Source of the DNA: Paenibacillus marchantiophytorum
GTDB taxonomy: Bacteria; Bacillota; Bacilli; Paenibacillales; NBRC-103111
NCBI RefSeq assembly: GCF_014640555.1
Contig: NZ_BMHE01000025.1
Span: 34,848-98,847 of the forward strand
Length of the DNA stretch: 64,000 nucleotides
Direction of reading: 5' to 3'
The position numbers and the translations under genes are program-made. The first letter of the stretch is position 1. Every line of letters starts with the position of its first letter. Positions 1 to 8,166 of the stretch are shown here, in pieces. Below the pieces are notes generated by a model. The model was given only the letters and a program-made list of their open reading frames with translations, did no database searches and was not told the origin of the DNA.

Positions 1-279
1 GATGGATATTTCCCTAATTTTCTTGTGGATAAAGTCAAAGCTGAACTAGTTAAAGTTGTTCGATTTTTGGAACAAGGAAATCAAGATATCGAAGAAGTTC
101 AATCAAAGCTTGATTTCGCCATCCAAGCAATCAATGATCTTGCAGAAGAGTTTGACGAAAATGACAGCGAAATTGAAACAGTTGCAAGAGAATCAATTGC
201 ACAAACTGTTGAAGATATGTTAGCCTTTTTTGGTATCGAAATAGATACAGAAGTCGCCATTCGTGAGCGTGATTGGTAG
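1..279 (+). CDS. DUF5713 family protein, 3' part only
   Basis: The frame is open from the first base, so the true start lies upstream of the window; the GTG at 25 is internal. The 92 visible residues open with DGYFPNFLVDK, the conserved core of DUF5713 proteins, and end with the acidic segment EEFDENDSEIETVARE and a terminal RDW, also typical of the family. It is a small soluble protein of unknown function. It stands alone on the plus strand beside other small orphan genes, as expected for a gene-cassette-like neighbourhood. Family assignment rests on recalled sequence pattern. Confidence 0.75.
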   Translation, partial: DGYFPNFLVDKVKAELVKVVRFLEQGNQDIEEVQSKLDFAIQAINDLAEEFDENDSEIETVARESIAQTVEDMLAFFGIEIDTEVAIRERDW

Positions 280-345
280 TTTGTTGGGGAAATATAGAGG
301 AGAAAAATTGAGCGTGTTGAATAACTCTGAGGAGAGAATAACAAG

Positions 346-519
346 ATGGATACGGATCAAATGAAACAGCTCACTCTTTGGCATAACAAGAACCAGTATC
401 AGAAAATTATTAACAATATTATGGAAATACCCGAAGCAGACAGGGACTATGACCTAGTTTGCCATTTGGCAAGAGCATTTAATAATCAAGAAAATTATAA
501 TGAAGCTATTAGATATTTT
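346..519 (+). pseudogene. TPR-repeat protein, N-terminal fragment
   Basis: A good start (ATG 346, preceded by GAGGAGAG) opens a protein beginning MDTDQMKQLTLWHNKNQYQK and reading into a helical TPR-like motif (YDLVCHLARAFNNQENYNEAIRYF). Proteins with this start are normally several hundred residues of TPRs. Here similarity stops after about 57 residues, near base 517, and the frame ends at 558 in unrelated sequence. The following bases belong to a different gene in another frame, so this is a deletion chimera rather than a simple frameshift. The surviving peptide is unlikely to function. Confidence 0.6.
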
Positions 520-730
520 TGGCTATGGTTGGGGTTCATTAGCAGCCGTGTTTCGTGAAGAAAAACTGCCACATTTAGTTGATATCGTACGATTTGACCC
601 TGAAGCCGATATGTTCACTGCTTATTCAGACAATAGTGAAGCAATAGTTAGTTTTGCAATAGCCTTTAAGGAAGCATGTGAAGATGACGCATTAATAAAA
701 GACCTATTTTCACGAGCTGAATTAGATTGA
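517..730 (+). pseudogene. Imm51-like immunity protein, C-terminal fragment
   Basis: From about 517 a second frame gives GYGWGSLAAVFREEK, then FDPEADMF, AYSDNSEAIVSFAIAFKEAC and a terminal DLFSRAELD. This matches the C-terminal half of Imm51-type immunity proteins, which protect against polymorphic contact-dependent toxins. No start codon with a binding site serves this frame; ATG 500 lies inside the TPR fragment. The N-terminal half is missing, joined directly to the truncated TPR gene, so it is a non-functional remnant. The family name is from memory of the motif and is moderately sure. Confidence 0.55.
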
Positions 731-829
731 TTGGAAATGGGAACAAGTAGCTGTTAGCGTATTTTCATACCATAATTTATGAAATGAGTCCGGTTATTTG
801 TTACCCTACTTGAGAAAGTGGAGATGAAC

Positions 830-1315
830 ATGTACATAAGCAAATGGTGGGGAGATTTAATTGGCGGTTCCGATGATTCGCTGGCATTAATAGACTATTT
901 GGCACAATTGGAATTAACGAATGTGACGCTCAATCAGATTTTAAAGGACTTGGGTTTCGATATTCTGCTATCTGAGGGAGACTTGAAAAACGGCGGAAAT
1001 ATTGGATTTGATAGGAGAAGCACTTCTGGCATGTTTCGGGTAGAACTTGATTTTGCCTGCGGCGCTCTAATCGATCTTTCAGCCATTGTATTGGAGAGTC
1101 TTAAATCAGGCTATGTCGATTTGCATGATTTGGATGAGGCTAGGCAGCCGTGCAAACTTTATATCAATGCCTCCGAAGAAGATAGAAACCTGCTTAAGGA
1201 TGAATTGAACAAGTTTTCCCGTAATCCGATGTCCTACGATTTAGCCGAGCTTGTTCCGAGCGATGATATGAGGGAGCTTGCGGAAAAGGCAAAAATGATC
1301 GCAGATGAGCTGTAA
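830..1315 (+). CDS. hypothetical protein (161 aa)
   Basis: Not recognised. The best start is ATG 830 (MYISKWWGDLIGG), with GGAG at 820-823 placed six bases upstream; GTG 818 would put the binding site inside the gene. The protein is acidic and looks soluble, with a central FRVELDFACGALIDLSAIV segment and a helical C-terminus ending LAEKAKMIADEL. No signal peptide or membrane segment is visible. It is followed within 25 bases by the left block of the cassette-boundary repeat (1337), so it behaves like a single-gene cassette. An immunity role is possible from the company it keeps, but nothing in the sequence proves it. Confidence 0.65.
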   Translation: MYISKWWGDLIGGSDDSLALIDYLAQLELTNVTLNQILKDLGFDILLSEGDLKNGGNIGFDRRSTSGMFRVELDFACGALIDLSAIVLESLKSGYVDLHDLDEARQPCKLYINASEEDRNLLKDELNKFSRNPMSYDLAELVPSDDMRELAEKAKMIADEL

Positions 1316-1336
1316 TAAGTTGCCTTCGTTCATTCA

Positions 1337-1380
1337 GCTAACGCAGAAGTATAGTTGAATGTCGAAGGCTGGCACGAACA
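1337..1380 (+). repeat. cassette-boundary repeat, left block (degenerate)
   Basis: GCTAACGCAGAAGTATAG at 1337-1354 matches the conserved left block of the repeat family that separates genes after 45669. It is followed by TTGAATGTCGAAGGCTGGC, but no recognisable right block, so this copy is partial. It lies directly after the gene ending at 1315 and before the GNAT gene. Confidence 0.6.
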
Positions 1381-1424
1381 ATAGGTCTTTATTTAAACAT
1401 TTCAGAACCTAAGGAGAGCTTAAA

Positions 1425-1772
1425 TTGAAATATACAATTAGAGAGGCTGTATCTAATGATTGTTTAGCATTGAGCCGCTTAATGACACAACTTCTAAATA
1501 GAGAAATCACCGAGAATATAATGAAAGACAGAATAGATTTTGTAGCTCAAAGTCCGTTTGATTCTTTATTTGTATATGAAGAAGAGCAAATAATGGGTAC
1601 ATTAGGATTTAGAATTCGAGTGAATATAGAAGACATAGCAAGATACGGTGAGATTTCAGTGATTGTTGTTGACATTGAAGCAAAAAGAAAAGGAGTAGGT
1701 AGAATATTAATGAAATATGCGGAGGACCTGCGACTAATTGAAAATATAACCCAAGTCTTGGGAGATCAGTAA
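1425..1772 (+). pseudogene. GNAT N-acetyltransferase, C-terminally truncated
   Basis: TTG 1425, preceded by AAGGAGAG, opens a GNAT protein (MKYTIREAVSNDCLALSRLM). The acetyl-CoA binding motif A is visible (EISVIVVDIEAKRKGVGRILM, about residues 78-98). Motif B and the C-terminal strand are missing: recognisable similarity ends near MKYAEDL (about base 1730). The last roughly 14 codons run into the 3' end of the opposite-strand IclR gene. The full family length is about 145-150 residues against 115 here. The break marks the edge of the IclR/dehydratase segment, suggesting that segment was joined into this gene. Confidence 0.7.
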
Positions 1773-2501
1773 AGCGGTAGCTTTTACTTGTTCACCGATT
1801 TTCATGAACTTGACCGCAGGCAAATCCTTGCTTAGTGCAGTTATACTCATCGAAGCGATCACTTTCCCAGTGAAATTGCGGATGGGTGCACCAATACAGC
1901 GAACCCCTTCTTCGAATTCTTCATCCTCAATTGAAAATCCGTACTCGCGAACAAATTCAACATCCTCCAAAAATTTATCCAGACTTCGTTCATTTTTATC
2001 AGAAAGCTGACTCCTATCTTCAGGAAGTATCATTTTAATTTCTTCATTAGACATGTCAGAGACAAGGGCTTTGCCTACGCTCGATTGAAACAGAGGCTGG
2101 CTTTGTCCGATGGATGTGGCAAATCGAACGAAACCATTACCCTCGACTTTATCGCAATAGATCGGCTTGTTATTAATCAATACTGCCAAATGGGAAGTAT
2201 AGGGTGTTTCGTGAACCAAACGTTCCAAATGAGGCCGGGCGATCTGGACCATATCCATGGAATTCAAGTAGCTATTTCCCCAACGCAGCACACCGTGGGC
2301 AAGACGATATTTACCACTAGGCGTTTTGCATATGATATCAAATTGTTCCAACGTATTCAGAATGACGAATGTAGTGGTTTTAGGAAGATTTAACCTAGAG
2401 TGCAGATCACCAATTGACAGCTCTTCGTTAGCAAGACTATTCAGAATCTGAATTGATTTTTCCAAAGCGGGTACGGTGTATTCTTTGGTTCCTTTTGCCA
2501 T
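1734..2501 (-). CDS. IclR family transcriptional regulator
   Basis: A 255-residue IclR regulator. Residues about 8-70 form the winged helix-turn-helix (KSIQILNSLANEELSIGDLH, then LPKTTTFVILNTLE), and about 85-250 the ligand-binding domain (SVGKALVSD, EEGVRCIGAPIRN, SMSITALS). The start ATG at 2501 has a strong AGGAGG upstream. It is transcribed divergently from an SDR/IlvD/M20 operon, the usual arrangement for an IclR controlling sugar-acid breakdown. Two near-identical 14-bp palindromes lie in the shared promoter region and are the likely operators. The effector is probably a sugar acid or keto-deoxy acid from that pathway (inference). Confidence 0.92.
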   Translation of the reverse strand: MAKGTKEYTVPALEKSIQILNSLANEELSIGDLHSRLNLPKTTTFVILNTLEQFDIICKTPSGKYRLAHGVLRWGNSYLNSMDMVQIARPHLERLVHETPYTSHLAVLINNKPIYCDKVEGNGFVRFATSIGQSQPLFQSSVGKALVSDMSNEEIKMILPEDRSQLSDKNERSLDKFLEDVEFVREYGFSIEDEEFEEGVRCIGAPIRNFTGKVIASMSITALSKDLPAVKFMKIGEQVKATALLISQDLGYIFN

Positions 2502-2541
2502 GGGATACCTCCTAAAGGAATAGTGGTTAGTTTAAATAAAA

Positions 2542-2555
2542 TTCAGTATGTTGAA
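2542..2555. promoter_or_regulatory. putative IclR operator 1
   Basis: TTCAGTATGTTGAA, an imperfect 14-bp palindrome 41 bases upstream of the iclR-like start. Its reverse complement (TTCAACATACTGAA) differs at one base from the second site at 2663. Confidence 0.6.
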
Positions 2556-2608
2556 CTATAACATTTACTTTACAATTTTAATGGTTTATCTGTCAAGAAT
2601 AACGACCG

Positions 2609-2637
2609 TTGACGGATAAGGTAAAGATTCATATAAT
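2609..2637 (+). promoter_or_regulatory. sigma-A promoter of the SDR-IlvD-M20 operon
   Basis: TTGACG (2609-2614) and TATAAT (2632-2637) are separated by exactly 17 bases. Transcription would start near 2644, placing the second palindrome (2663-2676) just downstream, where a bound repressor would block elongation. Confidence 0.75.
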
Positions 2638-2662
2638 ACAGGTAAAGTTTTTATAATTATGA

Positions 2663-2676
2663 TTCAACATATTGAA
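2663..2676. promoter_or_regulatory. putative IclR operator 2
   Basis: TTCAACATATTGAA, a near-perfect 14-bp palindrome centred about 25 bases after the predicted transcription start. It shares the TTCARNATRYTGAA-type pattern with operator 1. Confidence 0.6.
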
Positions 2677-2776
2677 TTATTTGATGAGAAATGAGTTTGC
2701 ACGGTGATTTCAGCATGAGGATCTATTAAACAATGCCAGAAAAGAAGAAGCTCAGTTGCAGGAAGGGATGATTATC

Positions 2777-3544
2777 TTGAGGTTAAGCAACAAGCGCACG
2801 TTAATTACTGGTGGAGCGAGGGGTATCGGAAAGGGTATTGTTGAACGGTTTTTACGTGAGGGTGCTAAAGTATTCGTTCTGGATATCAAGGAAACGGAAC
2901 TAAGCATGCTTAAAGCGGAAATTGTGGAGTATGCCGATAGTTTTGATTACGCTGTCATTGACTTGAATGATCTGTCTGCTATTCCAGCGGTAGTAGAGCA
3001 AGCCATCTCCCGCTGGAACGGCATGGATATCCTAATTAATAATGCCGGTATGGCCGTTCGGGAGTCCTTCCTCGACATCCCGCTCAACCGATGGAACCAA
3101 ATAATGAATGTAAATTTGAATTCGATGTTCTTAATTAGCCAGCTTGTGGCCAAACAAATGGTCGAACAAGGCGGTGGCGGGAGCATTGTTAACATGACCT
3201 CTAAGAATGGGTTAAAAGGTAGCGGTCAATTGGCGCATTACAATACGTCAAAAGGGGGAGTCGTCCTATTGACGGAATCGATGGCTGTGGAGCTTGCAGC
3301 ATATGGGATTCGCGTTAATGCGGTTGCACCTGGAAATATTGGTACTCCGTTGGACGATGAACTGAAGAAGAAGGAAAACCGCGCCCTCGATGAGGTTTCG
3401 GCTAAAAACCCGATGAAACGCATGGGAACAATCGCAGAAATTGCTAATGCTTTTCTGTTCCTGGCTTCTGAGGAAGCTGCGTTTGTCAATGGGAGCACCG
3501 TAGTTGTGGATGGGGGGCATCTGGCTAATGCAAGCGAATTATAA
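2777..3544 (+). CDS. SDR family oxidoreductase
   Basis: A classical short-chain dehydrogenase. It has the NAD(P)-binding TGGARGIG motif near the N-terminus, NNAG (ILINNAGMA), a catalytic Ser in NMTSKNG, the YNTSKGG active site (YxxxK) and a C-terminal VDGG. TTG 2777 (MRLSNKRTLITGG) is preferred because AGGAAGGG at 2760-2767 is nine bases upstream; TTG 2756 and ATG 2768 are in-frame alternatives. It is the first gene of an operon with a sugar-acid dehydratase, so a likely role is oxidation or reduction of a sugar acid or aldose (gluconate 5-dehydrogenase-like). The exact substrate cannot be read from the sequence. Its end overlaps the next gene by 17 bases. Confidence 0.88.
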   Translation: MRLSNKRTLITGGARGIGKGIVERFLREGAKVFVLDIKETELSMLKAEIVEYADSFDYAVIDLNDLSAIPAVVEQAISRWNGMDILINNAGMAVRESFLDIPLNRWNQIMNVNLNSMFLISQLVAKQMVEQGGGGSIVNMTSKNGLKGSGQLAHYNTSKGGVVLLTESMAVELAAYGIRVNAVAPGNIGTPLDDELKKKENRALDEVSAKNPMKRMGTIAEIANAFLFLASEEAAFVNGSTVVVDGGHLANASEL

Positions 3545-5273
3545 ATTACGCAGTAGGGAATGGTTCAATAATGAAAATGCGGAATTAACTTTTCAACATC
3601 GATCTGCCATGAGGGCAATGGGACATAATCCTGATTCTTTTGTTGGGAAGCCAATTATAGGAATTTTTAATGCGTGGAATGATTTTAATAGCTGCAATTA
3701 TCCTCATAAAGAGCTGGTAGAGTATGTGAAGCGGGGAGTACTGCTTGCTGGAGGTTATCCAATTGAGATGCATACGATTTCCACTCCCGCAGATTTCATG
3801 AAACCATCCGATCTGTTATATCGCAATTTGTTGTCCATGGATATAGAAGAAAGCATCCGCTCTCAGCCTATTGATGGAGTGGTGCTGCTATGTGAATGTG
3901 ACAAGACAGTTCCTGCTCAATTAATGGGAGCGGCAAGTTGTGATTTGCCTACTCTTCAATTGGCGGCAGGCCATCGTTCCTCAGGCAGTTTCCAGGGGAA
4001 AAAGGTCAATTACGGAACCGACTTATGGAAATATTCCGATGATTATAAAGCAGGGCTGTTCTCCGAGAAGGATTGGAATGAATTGGAGAAATCGATTTCA
4101 TGCAGCTTAGGCGGCTGTCCTGTGATGGGTACCGCTTCAACGATGAAGAGCCTGTCGGAGATGCTTGGCATGATGCTTCCAGGTACATCGAGCATCCCAG
4201 CCACCCATGCCCATCGCAAAGTAGCCGCAGAATCTACAGGTATTCGAATCGTAGAAATGGTGCGAGAGCAGCTTACGCCATCTAAGCTAATGACAATGGA
4301 GGCTTTCAGCAATGCAATAAAGCTAGCAGCTGCTATCGGCGGTTCAACGAATGCAACGATTCACTTGACAGCTATTGCAGGCAGACTGGGCATTCGCATC
4401 CCGATCGAAACCTATGCTGAGCTAACGGCTGATATTCCACTGATCGTTAATTTACAGCCGAGCGGCATGCACAGTATGGATGATTTTTTTAATGCTGGAG
4501 GATTGCAGCGTGTGGTGCAGAAATTGCTGCCCCTGCTGAATACAGATTGCTTGGGATGTACAGGGGAAACAATTGAGCAGATTTATGGACGTGAAATGTG
4601 GGAGAATGAAGCGAGCTCGGAAGTGATTTCTTCTATTGCAGAGCCATTTAAAGATAAATCAGGATTTGCCATCCTCAAAGGAAATATTTCGCCTCACGGA
4701 GCGGTGATCAAAAAATCAGCCGTTTCGCCAGAGCTATTTGAACATCGCGGTCAAGCTGTCGTTTTCGAAAATTATCTGGATATGCTAGCGCGAATTGACA
4801 GTGATGATTTAGATGTTGACGCTAGCAGCGTGCTTGTTCTAAAGCATTGCGGCCCTGTAGCAATGGGTATGCCGGAATGGGGTTCAATTCCAATTCCTGC
4901 GAAGCTGCTTAAGCTTGGAATTCGCGATATGGTTCGAATCAGTGATGGCCGAATGAGCGGGACAAGTTATGGGGCAGTAATTTTGCATGTCTCGCCTGAA
5001 TCTGCCATTGGCGGACCCCTTGCGATTATCCGAAATGGTGACTGGATTGAGCTGGATATAGAGGCATCATCCTTAAATCTGATGCTTCAGGAAGAAGAAA
5101 TTGCAGCTAGGCTAGCTGAATGGATAGCTCCTGAACCGCAGCATACCCGCGGTTACCCGCGGTTGTTTGCAGACCATACGCTCCAAGCCCACGAAGGCTG
5201 CGATTTGGATATTCTGCGACCTACAAATAAGCAGGAAGCCGTATTCGTGCCCCCAATTGTTGGTCGGGGCTGA
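3528..5273 (+). CDS. IlvD/Edd family dehydratase (sugar-acid dehydratase-like)
   Basis: An iron-sulfur dehydratase of about 581 residues. It carries CECDKTVPAQLMGAASCDLPT (cluster cysteine and metal-binding Asp/Lys), GGCPVMGTASTM (second cluster cysteine), AAIGGSTNATIH, CLGCTGETI, and the C-terminal DGRMSGTSYG with HVSPESAIGGPL. ATG 3528 (MQANYKLRSREWF) has a G-run 10 bases upstream; the longer TTG 3504 frame lacks a good site. IlvD/Edd enzymes dehydrate 2,3-dihydroxy acids. Beside an SDR and an IclR regulator, a pentonate or hexonate dehydratase is more likely than branched-chain amino acid synthesis, because no other ilv gene is nearby. It overlaps the SDR gene, which suggests translational coupling. 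Confidence 0.88.
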   Translation: MQANYKLRSREWFNNENAELTFQHRSAMRAMGHNPDSFVGKPIIGIFNAWNDFNSCNYPHKELVEYVKRGVLLAGGYPIEMHTISTPADFMKPSDLLYRNLLSMDIEESIRSQPIDGVVLLCECDKTVPAQLMGAASCDLPTLQLAAGHRSSGSFQGKKVNYGTDLWKYSDDYKAGLFSEKDWNELEKSISCSLGGCPVMGTASTMKSLSEMLGMMLPGTSSIPATHAHRKVAAESTGIRIVEMVREQLTPSKLMTMEAFSNAIKLAAAIGGSTNATIHLTAIAGRLGIRIPIETYAELTADIPLIVNLQPSGMHSMDDFFNAGGLQRVVQKLLPLLNTDCLGCTGETIEQIYGREMWENEASSEVISSIAEPFKDKSGFAILKGNISPHGAVIKKSAVSPELFEHRGQAVVFENYLDMLARIDSDDLDVDASSVLVLKHCGPVAMGMPEWGSIPIPAKLLKLGIRDMVRISDGRMSGTSYGAVILHVSPESAIGGPLAIIRNGDWIELDIEASSLNLMLQEEEIAARLAEWIAPEPQHTRGYPRLFADHTLQAHEGCDLDILRPTNKQEAVFVPPIVGRG

Positions 5274-5313
5274 TAGGGCTTTCCAATCTTAATGAAAGCA
5301 GGCGACCCCATTC

Positions 5314-6480
5314 ATGGTGTATTCCTTAGAAAATGTGAATATAAATCGTGTAATTTCCGATACCTTAGATCTGGTCCATATTCCTAGCGCAACTGGAAAT
5401 ACACTGGATGTAGCGGCCCGATATGAGCAGATGCTTCGCGAAGTGGGCTGTACGGTAGAGCGCTACGAATTTATTCCGAATAATCCTACGCTTGTCGCCG
5501 TCTATGGGGAAGACTGCGGAGGGAAATCAATCCTTTTCAACGGGCATATGGATGTAGTTCCACTTGCTCATGATAGAGCGGAAGTAAAAGATGGGCGCAT
5601 TTATGGCAGAGGTACTTGCGATATGAAAGGCTCGCTTGCCTGTATTCTGGAGGTCGTGCGAATTTTACACGAGACGAACACCGTGCTGCCGGGCAAATTA
5701 ATCATCGTCGCCAACAGCTTGCACGAAAGTCCGGGAGGGAGAGGCGAGGATTTGTACGCCTTGACCTCACAAATCCCTCTGAAAGCTGACATGGCAGTTG
5801 TCATGGAGGGAGCATCTGTAGATTGTACGATAGCTCAGCTTGGATCGGCAACCTTCGAAATTACAGTTGAACGAGAGGGAGACACATGCCATCAGCTATA
5901 TGCGGCACCAAACACGCCACATCCGATCACTATTGCCGCTGAAATCGTGCGATTATTAGATCAATGGAATATAGAGCTGGAAAAAGAATGGATAGAGGAT
6001 ATTGGCTATGCTTCGTTTTTTGTCGGTTCGCTTCACAGTGGTCAATTCTATAACCAGCTGCCAAAACAGGCGGTCTTGGTTGGTGTTAGAAGATATGATC
6101 CGCATCATAAATTCGAGAATGTGGAACAAACATTAAAGCACAGAATGAATGAGCTTGCTGAGCAGCATGGTGTTCAAATCCATCTCGATATGTTAAAAGT
6201 AAGAGACGGCTATCGTATTGATAAACACAGCTCAGCAGTCGCTGCGCTACAGCGAGCTGTTAGCCAAGTGAGAAAAATCAATCTTCCCTTAGTTGGGAAA
6301 AAGGTTGTTACGGATGCGGGTATTTTGGCAAATGCATTGGGAGTTCCGGTGTTATGCTGTGGACCCGATCAACATACCGCACATGGAGATGTAGAGTATG
6401 TCGAAATTAACGAGCTAGAAATAACGGTCAAAGTGTATCTGAAGCTGATCGAAGAATTTATGCTGAATGACGCAACATAA
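5314..6480 (+). CDS. M20 family metallohydrolase (ArgE/DapE-like deacylase)
   Basis: A 388-residue zinc hydrolase of the M20 family. It shows GHMDVVP (zinc His and adjacent Asp), GRGTCDMKG (bridging Asp), a C-terminal GPDQHTAHGDVEYV (last zinc His) and an intervening dimerisation domain. At the position of the usual catalytic Glu-Glu pair it reads NSLHESPGGRGE. The first Glu (general base) therefore appears replaced by His, which is odd for an active hydrolase and may mark a subfamily. ATG 5314 has only a weak site. It is the third gene of the IclR-controlled operon, 40 bases after the dehydratase, and may deacylate or hydrolyse a substituted sugar acid (inference). Confidence 0.85.
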   Translation: MVYSLENVNINRVISDTLDLVHIPSATGNTLDVAARYEQMLREVGCTVERYEFIPNNPTLVAVYGEDCGGKSILFNGHMDVVPLAHDRAEVKDGRIYGRGTCDMKGSLACILEVVRILHETNTVLPGKLIIVANSLHESPGGRGEDLYALTSQIPLKADMAVVMEGASVDCTIAQLGSATFEITVEREGDTCHQLYAAPNTPHPITIAAEIVRLLDQWNIELEKEWIEDIGYASFFVGSLHSGQFYNQLPKQAVLVGVRRYDPHHKFENVEQTLKHRMNELAEQHGVQIHLDMLKVRDGYRIDKHSSAVAALQRAVSQVRKINLPLVGKKVVTDAGILANALGVPVLCCGPDQHTAHGDVEYVEINELEITVKVYLKLIEEFMLNDAT

Positions 6481-6504
6481 TTCGAATTGCAGGGAGTTGA
6501 AACA

Positions 6505-7143
6505 TTGAAAGCTTTTATTTTTGATATGGATGGTGTCATTATTGATAGTGAACCAATGCACTTTGACATTGATGTTAAGACAATGAATTTTTTTGGGGTT
6601 ACTATTTCCCCTCAGGAACTAGAAGAATTCGTAGGAATGACCAATCCAGAAATGTGGAAGATTTTAAAACAAAAATTCAATCTCTCAAATTCAGTATCGG
6701 ATATCATCGAATATCAACTTTCATCAAAGATTGAATGGATAAGAACAACTGAAATCAGTCCAATTATCGGTATATTTGAATTAATTCTAGAACTTAAAAA
6801 GCACAATCTAGTATTAGGAATAGCGTCTTCTTCTCCGATCAAATTTATAAACGAAGTCTTAATAAAGTTTAAAATACGGGATTATTTTGACTGCATAGTT
6901 AGTGGAGAAGAAGTAGCAAAAGGCAAGCCAGAGCCGGATGTCTATTTAGAAGCTGCTAGACTTTTGGGAGTCGACCCGTCTGACTGTGTTGTTCTTGAAG
7001 ATTCAAGAAATGGAATTCAATCCGCAAAATCTGCAGGAATGACATGTATTGGATTTATAAACAAAAACTCAGGCAATCAAGATTTATCAAGGGCAGACAT
7101 TATTGTTAACTCAATTAAAGATATTAAAGTAACCGATCTTTAG
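6505..7143 (+). CDS. HAD family phosphatase (beta-phosphoglucomutase-like)
   Basis: A HAD hydrolase with motif I FDMDGVIIDSEP (nucleophile and acid Asp), motif II ASSSP, motif III Lys in GKPEPDVY, and motif IV LEDSRNGIQSAKSAG. The N-terminal helical cap is typical of the beta-phosphoglucomutase/YcjU group. TTG 6505 (MKAFIFDMDG) is chosen because GCAGGGAG at 6489-6496 is eight bases upstream; the frame extends to TTG 6487. It lies 24 bases after the M20 gene, but its lysine and isoleucine codons are much more A/T-rich, so it may be a separate acquisition rather than part of that operon. Substrate unknown. Confidence 0.87.
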   Translation: MKAFIFDMDGVIIDSEPMHFDIDVKTMNFFGVTISPQELEEFVGMTNPEMWKILKQKFNLSNSVSDIIEYQLSSKIEWIRTTEISPIIGIFELILELKKHNLVLGIASSSPIKFINEVLIKFKIRDYFDCIVSGEEVAKGKPEPDVYLEAARLLGVDPSDCVVLEDSRNGIQSAKSAGMTCIGFINKNSGNQDLSRADIIVNSIKDIKVTDL

Positions 7144-7278
7144 AAGGAGCAATTGAGAAGGTCCAATTACGTCAGATAACACCGTATTCATGTTTCGGGC
7201 CATTTGACCATCGGAGTTTCGCCATGGATGTTGTTTGCGCAACAAAAAGTGATTGCTCATTCTAGTAACAATAGTTGA

Positions 7279-7305
7279 GGAGCTTGCTTTGCAAGTTCCT
7301 TTTTT
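7279..7305 (+). terminator. rho-independent terminator
   Basis: GGAGCTTGC-TTT-GCAAGTTCC followed by six T residues; nine-pair stem with one G-T pair. It would end transcription from the HAD gene. Confidence 0.7.
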
Positions 7306-7591
7306 GAAATATAAGAGTTTATATGTTTTGGAGTGAACGCGGAGTTACTCCAGCCGCCCTGTGCGAACAGAGGAGGGAACTACATTCCGCTATTCTAGCC
7401 AAATGTATCCATATCGCAGGGATGAGGGAACTGCAGTCCGCTATTTTGCTGTTTCAAGGCAAATTCAGCGTTTTTCGTGGAAATAAAACCCTGTAGTTCC
7501 GTTAATACCCTAGCATCCCTACTTTTTGCCTAATTAGCGTCCTCTAGTTCCCTTACAAGGTTTTGCCGCTAAGAAGAGACTGATCTATCAG

Positions 7592-7610
7592 AGCGGCGAA
7601 GCCGCTTTTC
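7592..7610 (+). terminator. terminator-like hairpin
   Basis: AGCGGC-GAA-GCCGCT followed by TTTTC, a compact GC-rich stem with a short T tract. Confidence 0.5.
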
Positions 7611-7729
7611 TTTATTCATTCAATACTACCGGGTGTTTGTGTTAATGAACTCTCGACATTCAGAGAGGGATTAAAGAACAATACTAGGAATAAATACATC
7701 ATAGTCTTTTTAGAAATGAGTGATGGGTT

Positions 7730-7999
7730 TTGGAGGAAAGTAAAAAGAAGGCTTATTTAGCTCTTAATTATCAAGCGTTATTGGATATTAAAAACAGTGG
7801 CGAATTCAATGCAAGTAACTATAATCGTGTATTTCGAATAGCACATGCTTTTCACAATCTTGCCTTGTCCATTACGGAGAATTTTGTAGGATTTAATGAG
7901 GAAAACTTCTGGAGTAGTGTAAATGGACTTGAAAGAGAATTTGGATCAATACATTATAGAGAATTGTTTGAAAACGTAGTAAACCAAGCTGAATCTTAA
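7730..7999 (+). CDS. hypothetical protein (89 aa)
   Basis: Not recognised. The frame starts at TTG 7730 with only a weak GATGGG upstream. The product is a small soluble helical protein containing NRVFRIAHAFHNLALSITENF and a C-terminal FGSIHYRELFENVVNQAES. The pattern of conserved-looking aromatic residues and Firmicute-type codon use suggest a real gene. It is isolated between a repeat-rich spacer and the GC-rich block that follows. Function unknown. Confidence 0.55.
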   Translation: MEESKKKAYLALNYQALLDIKNSGEFNASNYNRVFRIAHAFHNLALSITENFVGFNEENFWSSVNGLEREFGSIHYRELFENVVNQAES

Positions 8000-8166
8000 G
8001 TTATCGACGAAGCTTTAGCAAATCATCTAAATCTTAAGATTTAGAGAGTATTTAAGCGGAAGATGATTCCTCATTGGGGGAGAATTTAGTCCTACATGTG
8101 TGGCTTATGCTTACGGAAGGCAAAAGTCCCCTCCGTCGTTATGGCGGAAGGGGCTGAGCTTTCTTA

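Larger units (their letters stand above)
7144..7729. other. intergenic region with degenerate repeats and terminators
   Basis: No gene is visible. The stretch holds a degenerate boundary-type block (AACAATAGTTGA, 7268-7278) leading into a terminator hairpin. Between 7373 and 7556 lies a repeat-rich segment: GAGGGAACTNCANTCCGCTA occurs at 7373 and again at 7425, with inverted relatives (CTGTAGTTCCGTTA and TCTAGTTCCCTTA) at about 7490 and 7545. A second hairpin is at 7592. The repeated 'GGAACT-CAG-TCCGCTAT' phrase resembles dispersed intergenic repeats of Paenibacillus. Confidence 0.5.
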
